From positions 186,001 to 250,000 of the forward strand of contig NZ_LR134363.1 of assembly GCF_900637295.1 (NCBI RefSeq): a stretch of DNA of 64,000 nt, given 5' to 3'. Positions 36,009 through 45,211 of this stretch are shown one piece after another (the first letter of the stretch is position 1; each line of letters begins with the position of its first letter). The notes beneath the pieces were generated by a model, which worked only from the letters and a program-made list of their open reading frames with translations, ran no database searches and was not told where the DNA came from. Origin of the DNA: Actinomyces slackii. Its GTDB lineage: Bacteria; Actinomycetota; Actinomycetes; Actinomycetales; Actinomycetaceae. A program made the translations under genes and the position numbers.

Positions 36009-37496
36009 TCAATCCTGGCCGGATCGGCGCAGGAGACGCGGCAGGGGCGCGGGCGCCCCGAGGCCGAGGCCCCGCGCGAGATCCTGGCCTGCGGCAGTGG
36101 TGGCGGCCTCATCGAGGCCGACCACGTCGGCTCCGCATGAGGACCTGCCGTGCTGGCAGATCACCGCGCCGCGCTCGCCTCGACTGGTGAGCACCGCGAG
36201 TGAGAGGCAGCTCTCGGGGGTCTCGAGGATGAGCACCGGCTGGTCGCTGTCCAGGCAGAGCCGATCGGTGGAGTACCCCACCATGGCCCACAGGGACAGG
36301 CGACTCACGGGGGCCTCCAGTACGGTCCGGCTCCGGAGGCGGCCCGCGGTGCGCAACTGCACGCCCCGGGCGCCGGCAACGAGGAGACAGGGGCGACCGC
36401 GGCTACTGCGGCGCGCACCACTGATCCCCCGGGGCTCGACGGCGACGACCGGCAGGACGAGGACCCGCTCGCCGATCTGGCCGGAGTCCTGTCCGCTGCG
36501 GCGCATCTCCCGGCGCCGACTCCGTTCCAGCCGGCGCCAGCCGACATCGGACTCGAGATGCAGGAGCACATCGATGAACACCCAGGAAATGAGGAGCAAG
36601 GTCGCCATGGCTGCGAAGTAGGCCAAGAGATCCATATCGCTCGCCCGGGCTGCCAGCCAGGCCGCGGTGCACAGCGCTGCCTCGGGGACCCCGACGAGGA
36701 GCACGCGCAGCAGGACTGCCTTGAGCACGCTCCCCGCTTCCCCCAGGACCAGGATCAGGATGAACATATAGGTGAGGAGGATGAAGGCCGCCCCTGCGTT
36801 CATGAGCCTCTCGCTGGCGACCGCCCATCCCCAGGCCACCAATGCCCAGGGACCGACCAGCAGCAGCACCAGGATCATGCCGAGAGCGAGCCTCGTCATC
36901 CACCGGCGCAGAGCCGACGGAGCCTCATCCTCCACGGGGCGGGCAACAGGTGCGTCCTCCCACTGGTGAGCGGTGTCGTGCCAGGCCTGCGCCCTGGCCT
37001 TCTTGACCCACTCCTCGGTGTTCTCGGTCAGGACAACGCGGCCTTCCTCGTTGTCGATGAGGAGCCCGCCGACTCGGGAGACCAGGGTGTCCAGGCCGTC
37101 CTGCAGTCCCGAGGGGGCCGAGTACCAGTTGGACATCTCCAGGACGTAGGAGTGGGTGAAGGTCGCCAGTACGTCCCGGGGGATCGGGAGCGGAGGGGTG
37201 ACGTCCGCGTCCTCCTGCATCGTCTCCATGATCGTCTCCCAGTACGCCTCATCATCCCACCAGTCCTCCCACCACAGTCCCGACCAGTCCCTCCTGGGCC
37301 CGAGGAGGCTGTCGTCGAGGGCCAGCGGGTGGATGCGGATGGTGTGGAGGGGATGGGAGAAGGTGAGGCTCCCGTCGTCGGGGGACTCCTCGAAGACGAG
37401 ATCGGGTCCGAAGGCCACGGCGAGGTCGGTCAGGGTGATGGGACGCACCAGGTGCAGCTCGTACTCGCTGAGGATCTCTGGCTCGTTGACGATCAT
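36009..37496 (-). CDS. Large membrane protein of unknown function
   Basis: A 495-residue protein. I use ATG 37496 (IVNEPEILSEYELHLV); a start 13 codons upstream has no support. Residues 1-180 are soluble and acidic, with a Trp/Asp-rich stretch (WSGLWWEDWWDDEAYWE). The middle (about 195-330) has four helices. The C-terminal 160 residues are soluble, Arg-rich at first (RRLERSRRREMRRSG), then beta-rich with several cysteines. I do not recognise a family. It is upstream of the DUF4032 gene on the same strand, 62 bases apart. A G-rich purine tract lies just upstream of its start. Confidence 0.65.
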   Translation of the reverse strand: MIVNEPEILSEYELHLVRPITLTDLAVAFGPDLVFEESPDDGSLTFSHPLHTIRIHPLALDDSLLGPRRDWSGLWWEDWWDDEAYWETIMETMQEDADVTPPLPIPRDVLATFTHSYVLEMSNWYSAPSGLQDGLDTLVSRVGGLLIDNEEGRVVLTENTEEWVKKARAQAWHDTAHQWEDAPVARPVEDEAPSALRRWMTRLALGMILVLLLVGPWALVAWGWAVASERLMNAGAAFILLTYMFILILVLGEAGSVLKAVLLRVLLVGVPEAALCTAAWLAARASDMDLLAYFAAMATLLLISWVFIDVLLHLESDVGWRRLERSRRREMRRSGQDSGQIGERVLVLPVVAVEPRGISGARRSSRGRPCLLVAGARGVQLRTAGRLRSRTVLEAPVSRLSLWAMVGYSTDRLCLDSDQPVLILETPESCLSLAVLTSRGERGAVICQHGRSSCGADVVGLDEAATTAAGQDLARGLGLGAPAPLPRLLRRSGQD

Positions 37497-37529
37497 GGCT
37501 GTTCCGGCGCTCCGGGAGTCGGGAGGAGA

Positions 37530-37620
37530 CAACAAGGGAGGGTGGGGGAACGAGGGCGGGGGACAGGGGAAGCGGGGACGGGGGGAACGGGGACGGGAGA
37601 AGGAGAGGGAAACGAGCGGG
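37530..37620. repeat. G-run purine tract (possible G-quadruplex)
   Basis: The plus strand has about a dozen runs of three or more G within 90 bases, opening with GGGAGGGTGGGGG at 37536-37548, and almost no pyrimidines. It lies between the ugpC terminator and the start of the unknown membrane protein, so on the transcribed minus strand the message is C-rich. Confidence 0.6.
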
Positions 37621-37644
37621 AGCCCCGCGCTGGGCGGGGCTCCC
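37618..37644 (-). terminator. Terminator of the UgpC-type ATPase gene
   Basis: GGGAGCCCCGC and GCGGGGCTCCC form a perfect 11-bp stem with a five-base loop, 36 bases past the stop. Confidence 0.85.
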
Positions 37645-37679
37645 GGGTGCCGGCACTGCGCGCCGGCTGAGGCCTCCGA

Positions 37680-38807
37680 TCAGACGGGCAGGCGCTCGCC
37701 GGTGGATGCGGAGAAGATGTGCTCCTGACCGGGGCGGATGCGCACGTAGACGGTCTCGCCGGGCTCGGGCGCGGTCCGCGGGGGAACGCGCACGATGATC
37801 TGGCTGGAGTCCTCGCCCGAGCCGAGCTTGGCGTCGGAGTCCTCGGCGCCCACGAGCTCGCCGTAGATGTAGGCGTCCGAGCCCAGCTCCTCGACGAAGG
37901 ACAGGCGCACCGGGATGGAGTGCTCGTCCTCGGCGGAGACGACGTCGAGGGACTCGGGGCGGAAGCCGATGGTCACCTTGCCGCCGTCCTCGGGCTTGAT
38001 GGCGTCCAGGGTCGCCTTGGACAGCTGGATCTTGGCCGCGCCCACCGTGGCCACGTCGCCCTCGACCGTGAACTGGCCCAGGTTCATGGCCGGGGAGCCG
38101 ATGAAGCCGGCGACGAACTCGTTGGCGGGCTTGTCGTACATCTCGCGGGGGGTGCCCACCTGCTGGAGGATGCCGTCCTTGAGCACCGCGATGCGGTCGC
38201 CCATGGTCAGGGCCTCGGTCTGGTCGTGGGTGACGTAGACCGTGGTCACGCCCAGGGAGCGCTGCAGGGAGGCGATCTGGGTGCGGGTCTGGACGCGGAG
38301 CTTGGCGTCCAGGTTGGACAGGGGCTCGTCCATGAGGAAGACCTTGGGCTTGCGCACGATGGCGCGGCCCATGGCCACGCGCTGGCGCTGACCACCGGAG
38401 AGGGCCTTGGGCTTGCGGTCCAGGTACTCGGTCAGGCCCAGGATCTTGGCGGCCTCCTTGACCCGCTTGTCGATCTCCTCCTTGGGGGTGCCGGCGATCT
38501 TCAGGGCGAAGCCCATGTTGTCGTGCACCGACATGTGCGGGTAGAGGGCGTAGTTCTGGAAGACCATGGCGATGTCGCGGTCCTTGGGCTGGACGTCGGT
38601 GACGTCACGGTCCCCGATGAGGATGCGACCGGAGTTGACGTCCTCCAGGCCCGCGAGCATGCGCAGGGAGGTCGACTTCCCGCAGCCGGAGGGGCCCACG
38701 AGCACGAGGAACTCGCCGTCGGCGATCTCGAGGTTGAGGGCGTCCACACTGGGGCGGTCATTGCCCGGGTAGACGCGCGTAGCGTTCTCAAAGGTCACGG
38801 TAGCCAT
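37680..38807 (-). CDS. ugpC: Orphan ABC sugar transporter ATPase (UgpC/MsmK type)
   Basis: A 375-residue ATPase of the carbohydrate uptake family. Walker A is GPSGCGKST, the Q-loop is in VFQNYALYPHMSV, the signature is LSGGQRQRVAMGRA, Walker B is VFLMDEPLSNLD and the switch His is in YVTHDQTEAL. The C-terminal TOBE/regulatory domain (residues about 240-375) is complete and ends in IRPGQEHIFSASTGERL. No permease or binding-protein gene adjoins it. Both ABC sugar clusters in the window lack an ATPase, so this protein probably serves several importers, as MsmK does in streptococci. It is a single-gene transcript with its own terminator. Confidence 0.94.
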   Translation of the reverse strand: MATVTFENATRVYPGNDRPSVDALNLEIADGEFLVLVGPSGCGKSTSLRMLAGLEDVNSGRILIGDRDVTDVQPKDRDIAMVFQNYALYPHMSVHDNMGFALKIAGTPKEEIDKRVKEAAKILGLTEYLDRKPKALSGGQRQRVAMGRAIVRKPKVFLMDEPLSNLDAKLRVQTRTQIASLQRSLGVTTVYVTHDQTEALTMGDRIAVLKDGILQQVGTPREMYDKPANEFVAGFIGSPAMNLGQFTVEGDVATVGAAKIQLSKATLDAIKPEDGGKVTIGFRPESLDVVSAEDEHSIPVRLSFVEELGSDAYIYGELVGAEDSDAKLGSGEDSSQIIVRVPPRTAPEPGETVYVRIRPGQEHIFSASTGERLPV

Positions 38808-39100
38808 ATGCTGCTATCCCTTCACTGGCAGGTACGTGCCAGACGATCCGTAGTGAAAGGTGCCGATGCGTGTCCGCATTGACACGGCGCCGGGCCTCGG
38901 ATGCCGGGCGACGTGCACATCCTGTCATACGCACCGAGGATTCGCCAAGCCTATCCGCCTTATTGCACGCCATGCGACCCCCTGGCCGACGCATCGGCGC
39001 AGGCCGGCGGTATTGTGCAGAGACCTCCTTCACAGGACTGCGGCCAACCGGGCATCGCCGCCTTCGTCCGGGCGCGCGCATGGGCGGTACTGTGGAACCC

Positions 39101-41068
39101 ATGACGCAGAACCCAGATGTGCGCTCCAGCGGGCTGACCATGCTCAGCGGCCTGCGCGCTGGCACCCATCTGGGGGGCTACCGGCTTCTGCGGCGCCTGG
39201 GCGCCGGGGGAATGGGCGTGGTCTGGGAGGTCGTCGACGGCGGCGGCAAGCATGTGGCGATGAAGATCCTACATCCGCAGATCGCCGCCGACCCCACCGC
39301 GCGGCGCCGCCTGGATCGCGAGGCCAGCGTGCTGGCCCGCGTGCGCGACACGCGGGTGGCCCGCATCCTCGACATCGAGACCGGCGACGACGAGGAGAGC
39401 GGCGCGGGGGTCACCTTCGTCATCACCGAGCTGGTCGACGGCCCCACCCTCCAGCACGAGGTCGACCACGAGGGCGTCTACGACCTGGGCACTGACGCCC
39501 GCGACCTGGCCGATCTGGCTCACGGCCTGGTCACCGCCCTGCGAGCGGTCCATGACGCCGGTGTCATCCACCGCGACCTCAAGCCCTCCAATGTCATGCT
39601 GGGCGCGCAGGGGCCCGTTCTCATCGACTTCGGCATCGCCCAGGTCGCCGACGACGTCCGCCTGACCCAGACCGGTCAGGTCACCGGCACCCCCGGCTTC
39701 ATCCCCCCCGAGATGCTCGACGGCGGGGAGCCCACCCCCGACGTCGACTGGTACGCCTGCGCGGGGGTGCTCCTGTTCACGGTCACCGGTCAGGCGCCCT
39801 TCGGCTCGGGGGCGTGGCAGGTGGTCTTCCGCCGCGTGTACGCCGGCACCCCGGAGCTGGGCAGCCTGCCCGAGGAGTGCCCGGCCCTGGCCCGGGCCTT
39901 CACCGCCGCCCTGGCCCCCGATGCCAAGGACAGGATCAGCCCCGATGAGCTCGTGGCGGTCCTGGACGAGATCGCCGAGGGCGGCACCGGCCAGGAGGCC
40001 CTCGACAAGGTCCTGGGCCCCGAGGAGGAGCTCGATGAGGGCTCGGCCGGATACGGCATTGTCTCCGGCTCGGATCAGGCCTCCAGCGCGAGCAGCCCGG
40101 TTTCGACCGCGGCGGCCTCCTACGGCTACGTCGCCGGCTCGGGGCGCCCGGCCGCCTCAGCGCCTCAGCCGCAGACCCCGCCGCCCTCCATACCTCCCCG
40201 CATCTCACCGGTCGCCTCCTCCGGCCCGCCCGCCGCGCTGCGGGCGATGCCCGCCCCAGTGGCCCCGGTCCCCTCGACGCCCCCGCACGGCCTGGTGCCC
40301 CCGCAGGCCGCCAACCCGCATTACACCAGCCCGCAGCCCGCAGCCCCGCCGGCCGGCCCCGCATACACCGGGCCCTACAGCGTCATGCACCCGGCCTCGA
40401 CCGGCCCGATCCACTCCGGGGCCCTCGCCCCGCCGGTCTCCTACGCCCCGGGACCCGCAGCGGCGCCGCAGGGAGCCCTGCCGGCATGGGCGCGCGAGCC
40501 GGACCGCCATCCGGTCGTGATCGCCGTCCTGCTCCTCTTCATCACGGTCCTGGGCGTGGTCGCGCCGTTCTGGGTGATGATCATCATGTCCGGCGTGGTG
40601 CTGCTCCTGGGGACGGCCGGGCGCGCCCAGGACGCGCGCCGATGGAACCGCCTGGAGCGCGGCTCAGTGGCGCCGGGTGATACCTCACGCATGTGGGCCG
40701 CCATGCCCTGGTACTTCCTGCGCTCCCTCGTGGCGACCTTCTTCGCGGTCATCCCGGCCGCTATCGTGGCCGGGGTCCTGCTCTACGTCACCTTGACGCA
40801 GCAGGCGACGCTATTCGAGTCCATGCCCGTCATCCCGCGCATCATCCTCATGCATATCATCTGGGTGGCGGGCTATCTGGGGGTCCTCTGGCTGGCGCCC
40901 TGGAACTCCCCCGCGCGCCGCGGGGGCGCCCAGGCAGTGGGGCTGGTGGCCTCCAGCCCGTCATCCAGTCGCGCGACGGTGCTGCTCTTCCTGGGGCTGT
41001 CGGCGCTGCTGCTCGCCCTGGAGTTCACCGGGCAGATCCCCACGCCGTCCCTGAGTCCCTTGAGTTGA
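39101..41068 (+). CDS. Serine/threonine protein kinase with C-terminal membrane segments
   Basis: A 655-residue eukaryotic-like kinase. The kinase domain covers about residues 27-290: Gly-rich loop LGAGGMGVVW, Lys in HVAMKIL, catalytic HRDLKPSN, DFGIAQ and GTPGFIPPEM. A long Pro/Ala/Ser linker (about 320-460) follows, then four predicted helices (for example HPVVIAVLLLFITVLGVVAPFWVMIIMSGVVLLLG). Extracellular PASTA repeats are absent, so it is not PknB-like. I use ATG 39101; the frame is open upstream but into the promoter region. It is divergent from the ATPase gene. Target unknown. Confidence 0.9.
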   Translation: MTQNPDVRSSGLTMLSGLRAGTHLGGYRLLRRLGAGGMGVVWEVVDGGGKHVAMKILHPQIAADPTARRRLDREASVLARVRDTRVARILDIETGDDEESGAGVTFVITELVDGPTLQHEVDHEGVYDLGTDARDLADLAHGLVTALRAVHDAGVIHRDLKPSNVMLGAQGPVLIDFGIAQVADDVRLTQTGQVTGTPGFIPPEMLDGGEPTPDVDWYACAGVLLFTVTGQAPFGSGAWQVVFRRVYAGTPELGSLPEECPALARAFTAALAPDAKDRISPDELVAVLDEIAEGGTGQEALDKVLGPEEELDEGSAGYGIVSGSDQASSASSPVSTAAASYGYVAGSGRPAASAPQPQTPPPSIPPRISPVASSGPPAALRAMPAPVAPVPSTPPHGLVPPQAANPHYTSPQPAAPPAGPAYTGPYSVMHPASTGPIHSGALAPPVSYAPGPAAAPQGALPAWAREPDRHPVVIAVLLLFITVLGVVAPFWVMIIMSGVVLLLGTAGRAQDARRWNRLERGSVAPGDTSRMWAAMPWYFLRSLVATFFAVIPAAIVAGVLLYVTLTQQATLFESMPVIPRIILMHIIWVAGYLGVLWLAPWNSPARRGGAQAVGLVASSPSSSRATVLLFLGLSALLLALEFTGQIPTPSLSPLS

Positions 41069-41291
41069 TGGTGGACCTGGTGACCCCCGGCACCCAGTGG
41101 TGCAGCTGCTGCGCTGTGGGCCGGAGCTCAGCGGGCAGGCTCACGCGCCGCGGTCCGCGCTGGGCGGGCAAGGGTGATTTTCTCGTCCACTTCAGGCAAG
41201 ATATCCACGACATCTGCAGGTCGGTCGCGCAGCAGCGGGTGATGCCCGTGATGACGCGCTCCGCCGCACCATCATCCAGGAGGATCGATCC

Positions 41292-42245
41292 GTGAGCTCC
41301 CAGAAGCCCCGCCCCACCAAGGCTCAGCGCCGTGAGGCCGCCCGAGCCCAGGCCAAGGCCCTGCGCGAGGAGGAGGAGCGCCGGGCACGGCGCGCCACCA
41401 TCACGCGCCGCAGCCTCATCGGAGTCGCGGGCGCAGCCGTCCTCGGCGGAGGCGCCTGGTGGGGCTACAAGGAGATCACCAAGCCGGAGGACCCCCCGAT
41501 CAAGCCCGCCGGTCAGGGCATCATGGAGGTCAAGGCCGATCGCAGCGGGGTGCCCAAGCCCGTCCTGGTCGACGGCGCCTGGACCCACGGCAGCAAGGGC
41601 GCTCTGGACTCGGTCGTCAGCGCCGCCCCGGTGCTGGACATCTACTTCGACTACGCCTGCCCCCACTGCGCCACCTTCGAGACCATGCACGCCGAGGAGA
41701 TCGGCACGCTCCTGGAGCAGGGCAGCATCACCCTGGTCCAGCACCCCGTCCGGCTCCAGGCCCCCGAATGGGGCGATATGGCCATGAACGCCATGGGGCT
41801 CGTCCTGGACAAGGCCCCGGAGAAGTCCCTGGCCTTCCACACCCAGGCCATGGCGGTCTTCGGTCGGGCCGTCCAGGCCCAGGACCAGTCCCTGCTGACC
41901 CTGGAGAACCTCGTGGCCGCGGCCACCTCCGCGGGCGTGCCCTCCTCCGTCTCCGACGGCTTCAAGGACGCCATCAAGGGCAATGACTACAAGCAGTGGA
42001 TGGAGCTGAGCAACAAGGCCTTCCAGGAGCGCGGCCTGAAGGGCACCCCCACGGTCTACTTCGACGGCGAGAACATCGATCTGTCCACCCTGCAGACCCC
42101 CACGGCCCTCACTGAGCTCATCAACGGCGCCTCGCCGCAGGCCTCCGGCTCAGCCTCCCCCCAGCCCGGGCAGCCCGCATCGCCGGATCAGGAGCAGCCG
42201 ACGCAGGATCCCACCGAGCAGTCCGGCGAGCAGTCCGGCGAGTAG
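41292..42245 (+). CDS. DsbA-like thiol oxidoreductase, membrane-anchored
   Basis: A 317-residue protein starting at GTG 41292 with AGGAGG upstream. A charged N-terminal tail (RRAARATIT-like, Arg/Glu/Ala) precedes one membrane helix (about 37-57). A DsbA/thioredoxin-type domain follows with the active site CPHC in YFDYACPHCATFE and the cis-Pro in GLKGTPTVYFDGE. The C-terminal tail is a Gln/Ser/Pro-rich repeat of SGEQ units. Actinobacterial proteins of this type make disulfides in exported and pilus proteins. It precedes tRNA-Thr; the previous gene is the Ser/Thr kinase. Confidence 0.88.
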   Translation: MSSQKPRPTKAQRREAARAQAKALREEEERRARRATITRRSLIGVAGAAVLGGGAWWGYKEITKPEDPPIKPAGQGIMEVKADRSGVPKPVLVDGAWTHGSKGALDSVVSAAPVLDIYFDYACPHCATFETMHAEEIGTLLEQGSITLVQHPVRLQAPEWGDMAMNAMGLVLDKAPEKSLAFHTQAMAVFGRAVQAQDQSLLTLENLVAAATSAGVPSSVSDGFKDAIKGNDYKQWMELSNKAFQERGLKGTPTVYFDGENIDLSTLQTPTALTELINGASPQASGSASPQPGQPASPDQEQPTQDPTEQSGEQSGE

Positions 42246-42320
42246 CCCGGTAGCAGCCCGGTGGGCGCCGCCCCCGCATCGTGTGCCACACTGTCCCGTG
42301 CGGCCGCGCGATGCGGTTGC

Positions 42321-42396
42321 GCCGCTTTAGCTCAGTTGGTAGAGCAGCTGTCTTGTAAACAGCAGGTCGTCGGTTCGAGTCCGACAAGCGGCTCCA
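42321..42396 (+). tRNA. tRNA-Thr (anticodon TGT)
   Basis: A complete cloverleaf of 76 bases with encoded CCA. Acceptor arms GCCGCTT and AAGCGGC pair fully; the D arm is TAGCTCAGTTGGTAGAGCA. The anticodon stem-loop CTGTCTTGTAAACAG shows TGT, and the T loop is GGTTCGAGTCC. No intron. It reads ACA codons (and wobble partners). Confidence 0.96.
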
Positions 42397-42424
42397 CATC
42401 CACAACCCCACCGCAGAGAGAGGC

Positions 42425-43648
42425 ATGAGCGCGATCGCCACCTCGCCGTCGTCCCTCTGCTCCCTGCACAGCAGCGGGGCCTGCGGCTCCTGCCCCCATC
42501 TGGATGCCCCGTACACGGCTCAGCTGATCGACAAGCAGGAGCGGGTCGCGCGCCTGCTGGCCGCCCACGTGCCGCGGGGAGCCTGGGCCGCGCCCCAGGC
42601 CAGCGCGCCCACCGGCTTTCGCAACAAGGCCAAGATGGTGGTGGCCGGCACCACCGCGCGCCCGACCCTGGGGATCCTTGACGCCACGGGGGCGGGGGTC
42701 GATCTGACGGACTGCCCCCTGCATGTCCCGCCCATCAGGGCCGCGCTGCCCGTGCTGGCCGACCTGATCCGCGACCGCGGCATCGCCCCCTATGACGTGC
42801 CCACGCGCCAGGGAGAGCTCAAGCACATCCTGGTCACCGCCTCACCCGACGAGGACCTCATGGTCCGATTCGTGCTGCGCTCGCGCCATCATGTGGAGGA
42901 CCTGCGCGCCGCCCTGCCGCGCCTGCGCGAGGCCCTGCCCCAGCTGGCAGTGCTCAGCGCCAATATCCAGGGCGTCCACCAGGCGATCATCGAGGGCGAT
43001 GAGGAGATCGTGCTCAGCCAGGAGGACCGGCTTCTCATGCGCCTGCCCCTTGCGGACGGGCGGGGCCGCGACTGGGGCAACGGTGACGGCGGGGCAGAGG
43101 AGCTGCCCCTCCTGCTGCCCACGCGCTCGTTCTTCCAGACCAACACGGCGGTGGCCGCATCCCTGTACGCCACCGCCCGCCACTGGGCGCAGGGGCTGAG
43201 CCCGGGCACCGTGTGGGACCTGTTCTGCGGGGTGGGCGGCTTCGCCCTGGCCCTGGCCGCCCCGGGGCGGCGCGTCCTGGGAGTGGAGGCCTCCGCACCG
43301 GCCATCGCCGGGGCGCGACAGGCGGCGGCACTCATGGGCCTGGGGCCGCAGGAGGTGCGCTTCGAGGCGGGCGATGCCCGCGTCCTGGACCCCGGCGCCC
43401 AGGGCCCCGACCTGCTCGTGGTCAACCCGCCCCGGCGAGGGATCGGGGCGGAGCTGGCAGGGCGCATCGAGGCCAGCCGGGCCACGGGAGTCCTGTACTC
43501 CTCATGCAACCCTGTGACCCTGGCGGCGGATCTGGAGCGCATGCCCTCCCTGGGCGTCGCGCGCGCCCGCCTGTTCGACATGTTCCCCCACACCGATCAT
43601 GCCGAGGTGCTCGTCGAGCTGGCCCGCCGTTGGCCCTCCCGGTCGTGA
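42425..43648 (+). CDS. rlmC: RNA uracil-C5 methyltransferase (RlmC-like)
   Basis: A 407-residue SAM-dependent methyltransferase of the TrmA/RumA/RumB family. The N-terminus has iron-sulfur type cysteines (SLCSLHSSGACGSCPHL) instead of a TRAM domain, which favours RlmC over RlmD. The C-terminal Rossmann domain has VWDLFCGVGGFALALA, LLVVNPPRRG and the catalytic Cys in VLYSSCNPVTLAADL. In E. coli RlmC makes m5U747 in 23S rRNA. It starts 28 bases after tRNA-Thr. The stop codon is part of a small terminator palindrome shared with the convergent gene. Confidence 0.88.
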   Translation: MSAIATSPSSLCSLHSSGACGSCPHLDAPYTAQLIDKQERVARLLAAHVPRGAWAAPQASAPTGFRNKAKMVVAGTTARPTLGILDATGAGVDLTDCPLHVPPIRAALPVLADLIRDRGIAPYDVPTRQGELKHILVTASPDEDLMVRFVLRSRHHVEDLRAALPRLREALPQLAVLSANIQGVHQAIIEGDEEIVLSQEDRLLMRLPLADGRGRDWGNGDGGAEELPLLLPTRSFFQTNTAVAASLYATARHWAQGLSPGTVWDLFCGVGGFALALAAPGRRVLGVEASAPAIAGARQAAALMGLGPQEVRFEAGDARVLDPGAQGPDLLVVNPPRRGIGAELAGRIEASRATGVLYSSCNPVTLAADLERMPSLGVARARLFDMFPHTDHAEVLVELARRWPSRS

Positions 43649-43664
43649 GGCCCCGGGGGCCTCA
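43646..43664. terminator. Palindrome joining two convergent stop codons
   Basis: TGAGGCCCC and GGGGCCTCA are perfect inverted repeats around one base. The two outer TGA triplets are the stop codons of rlmC (+) and the PAS protein (-). It is a compact bidirectional terminator candidate, though without a U-run. Confidence 0.65.
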
Positions 43665-45011
43665 GCGCATCAGGGACGCCAGGGCCTGGCGGACCTCGGC
43701 GAGGCGCTCCTCGATCCGCTCGGGCTCATAGGGGATCTCCAGGTCGCGCAGGCTCCCGGCCAGGTCGGCCAGATCGCGGGCCTCGGGGAAGCCGTCGCGC
43801 ACCAGGGAGCGGGCGGTGCGCACGGAGATCTCCTGCGCGGCGCCCGCATCGGCGGCAGCGCCCAGGAGGTCGAGCAGCGGGGCGTGGGTGTCGGTCAGGG
43901 CCTTGGCCACGGTGTCGAGCTCGCCACCCACCAGCTCACTGCGGGCGGCGAGCAGATCGATGCGCTCCACCAGGGCGCCGGCGTCCTCGTGCAGGGCGGT
44001 GCACAGCTCCTCCAGGGAGCCGACGGCGTCATTGGCGTCCACCTCATCCTCCCCCTGGATGATCTGCAGGGAGAACATGCCGGCGGCGAGGTTGTGCAGG
44101 CGCAGCAGGGCGATGCCGAAGCGCACGGCATCGACGTCGGCCCGCAGCTCGGCGACCTGGCCGCGCAGCGGGTGCAGCTGCTCGTGGCACTCCAGGACCA
44201 GGTCATCGACCGTGGCGCAGCTCGTGGCCACGTCCTCGGCCTCGGGGCCGGCCCCCAGGCGCTCGACGTCGCTGACCGCGGTGCGCAGGGCGGCGCGCAG
44301 CTGGCCCAGGCGCTGGGACAGGGCGTCGATCTCCTCGGCGCGCCGATCGAGCAGGCCCACCAGGCGCCGTCCCTCATCGAGGACTCCCATGAGCTCGGAG
44401 GTGTCCTCCTCGATGGCGTTCATGGCATCCAGGATCCGGGCCACGGGGCCGTCCCCGGCCCGGTGGTCGGGGATGCCGACCCCGGAGGCCAGCAGGGCGG
44501 CGACCTCCTCGGGCAGGATCTGGCGGGTGAAATCGGCGGCGTCGCGGTACCCCAGGGACTCCAGCTCGGCGTGAAGGGCCGCCTGGCCCGCGGTGGCGGC
44601 CTCCCGGCGGGTGGAGCCGGCGGCGGTGGAGGACCGCTCGACTTCGAGGATGCGCGCGTAGGCGCCCTCGACCTGATCGCGCAGATCGGTGAGCATGGGC
44701 AGGGTGCGCACGGACAGGTAGCCCGTCCCCGAGGGGACGATGGTGGCGAAGACCCGGTAGTGGCCGCCGTCGGCGGAGCGGTTGGTGATGTAGGCGCAGG
44801 CCGCGCCACCGGCCTCGATGGTCTCCCAGACGCTGCGGAACAGCCCGGCCGGCATGTCGGCGTGGCGCACGACGTTGTGCGCCCGGCCCACAAGCGTGCC
44901 GCGGGGGTGGCCCGACAGTCGCATGAAGGTGGAGTTGGCGCGGCGGATGCGGCCCTGGGAGTCGGTGGTGGAGAAGAAGAGCTCGTCTGAGCCGAAGAGG
45001 TGCTCGACCAT
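43662..45011 (-). CDS. PAS-domain helical protein (Aer-type PAS, no signalling output domain)
   Basis: A 449-residue protein. ATG 45011 is preceded by GGAAGG. Residues 5-110 are a PAS domain of the Aer/MCP kind (LFFSTTDSQGRIRRANSTFMRLSG, GRAHNVVRHADMPAGLFRSVWETI). The rest is almost entirely alpha-helical and acidic with heptad-like repeats, resembling a degenerate chemoreceptor stalk. The conserved hairpin tip for CheA/CheW is missing, and there is no membrane segment. The protein probably senses redox or a ligand in the cytoplasm. No chemotaxis gene is near. Output unknown. Confidence 0.78.
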   Translation of the reverse strand: MVEHLFGSDELFFSTTDSQGRIRRANSTFMRLSGHPRGTLVGRAHNVVRHADMPAGLFRSVWETIEAGGAACAYITNRSADGGHYRVFATIVPSGTGYLSVRTLPMLTDLRDQVEGAYARILEVERSSTAAGSTRREAATAGQAALHAELESLGYRDAADFTRQILPEEVAALLASGVGIPDHRAGDGPVARILDAMNAIEEDTSELMGVLDEGRRLVGLLDRRAEEIDALSQRLGQLRAALRTAVSDVERLGAGPEAEDVATSCATVDDLVLECHEQLHPLRGQVAELRADVDAVRFGIALLRLHNLAAGMFSLQIIQGEDEVDANDAVGSLEELCTALHEDAGALVERIDLLAARSELVGGELDTVAKALTDTHAPLLDLLGAAADAGAAQEISVRTARSLVRDGFPEARDLADLAGSLRDLEIPYEPERIEERLAEVRQALASLMR

Positions 45012-45211
45012 GAGTGACCTTCCGTGACGGCGCTGGTGTTGGGGGTCCGGGGAAAGGCTACTCGCGCTGGCGCCGGGCGGGCCACCGGCGGGCCCGCGCG
45101 CTCCCCGCGCCCCGGCGACGGAGCCGGCCGTCTCCGCTCCCCCTTCGCCACTGCCAGTACCGGGGGTAGGCTCCTGATCGGCAGTCATCACCGACACCCC
45201 GGAGGGACCCC

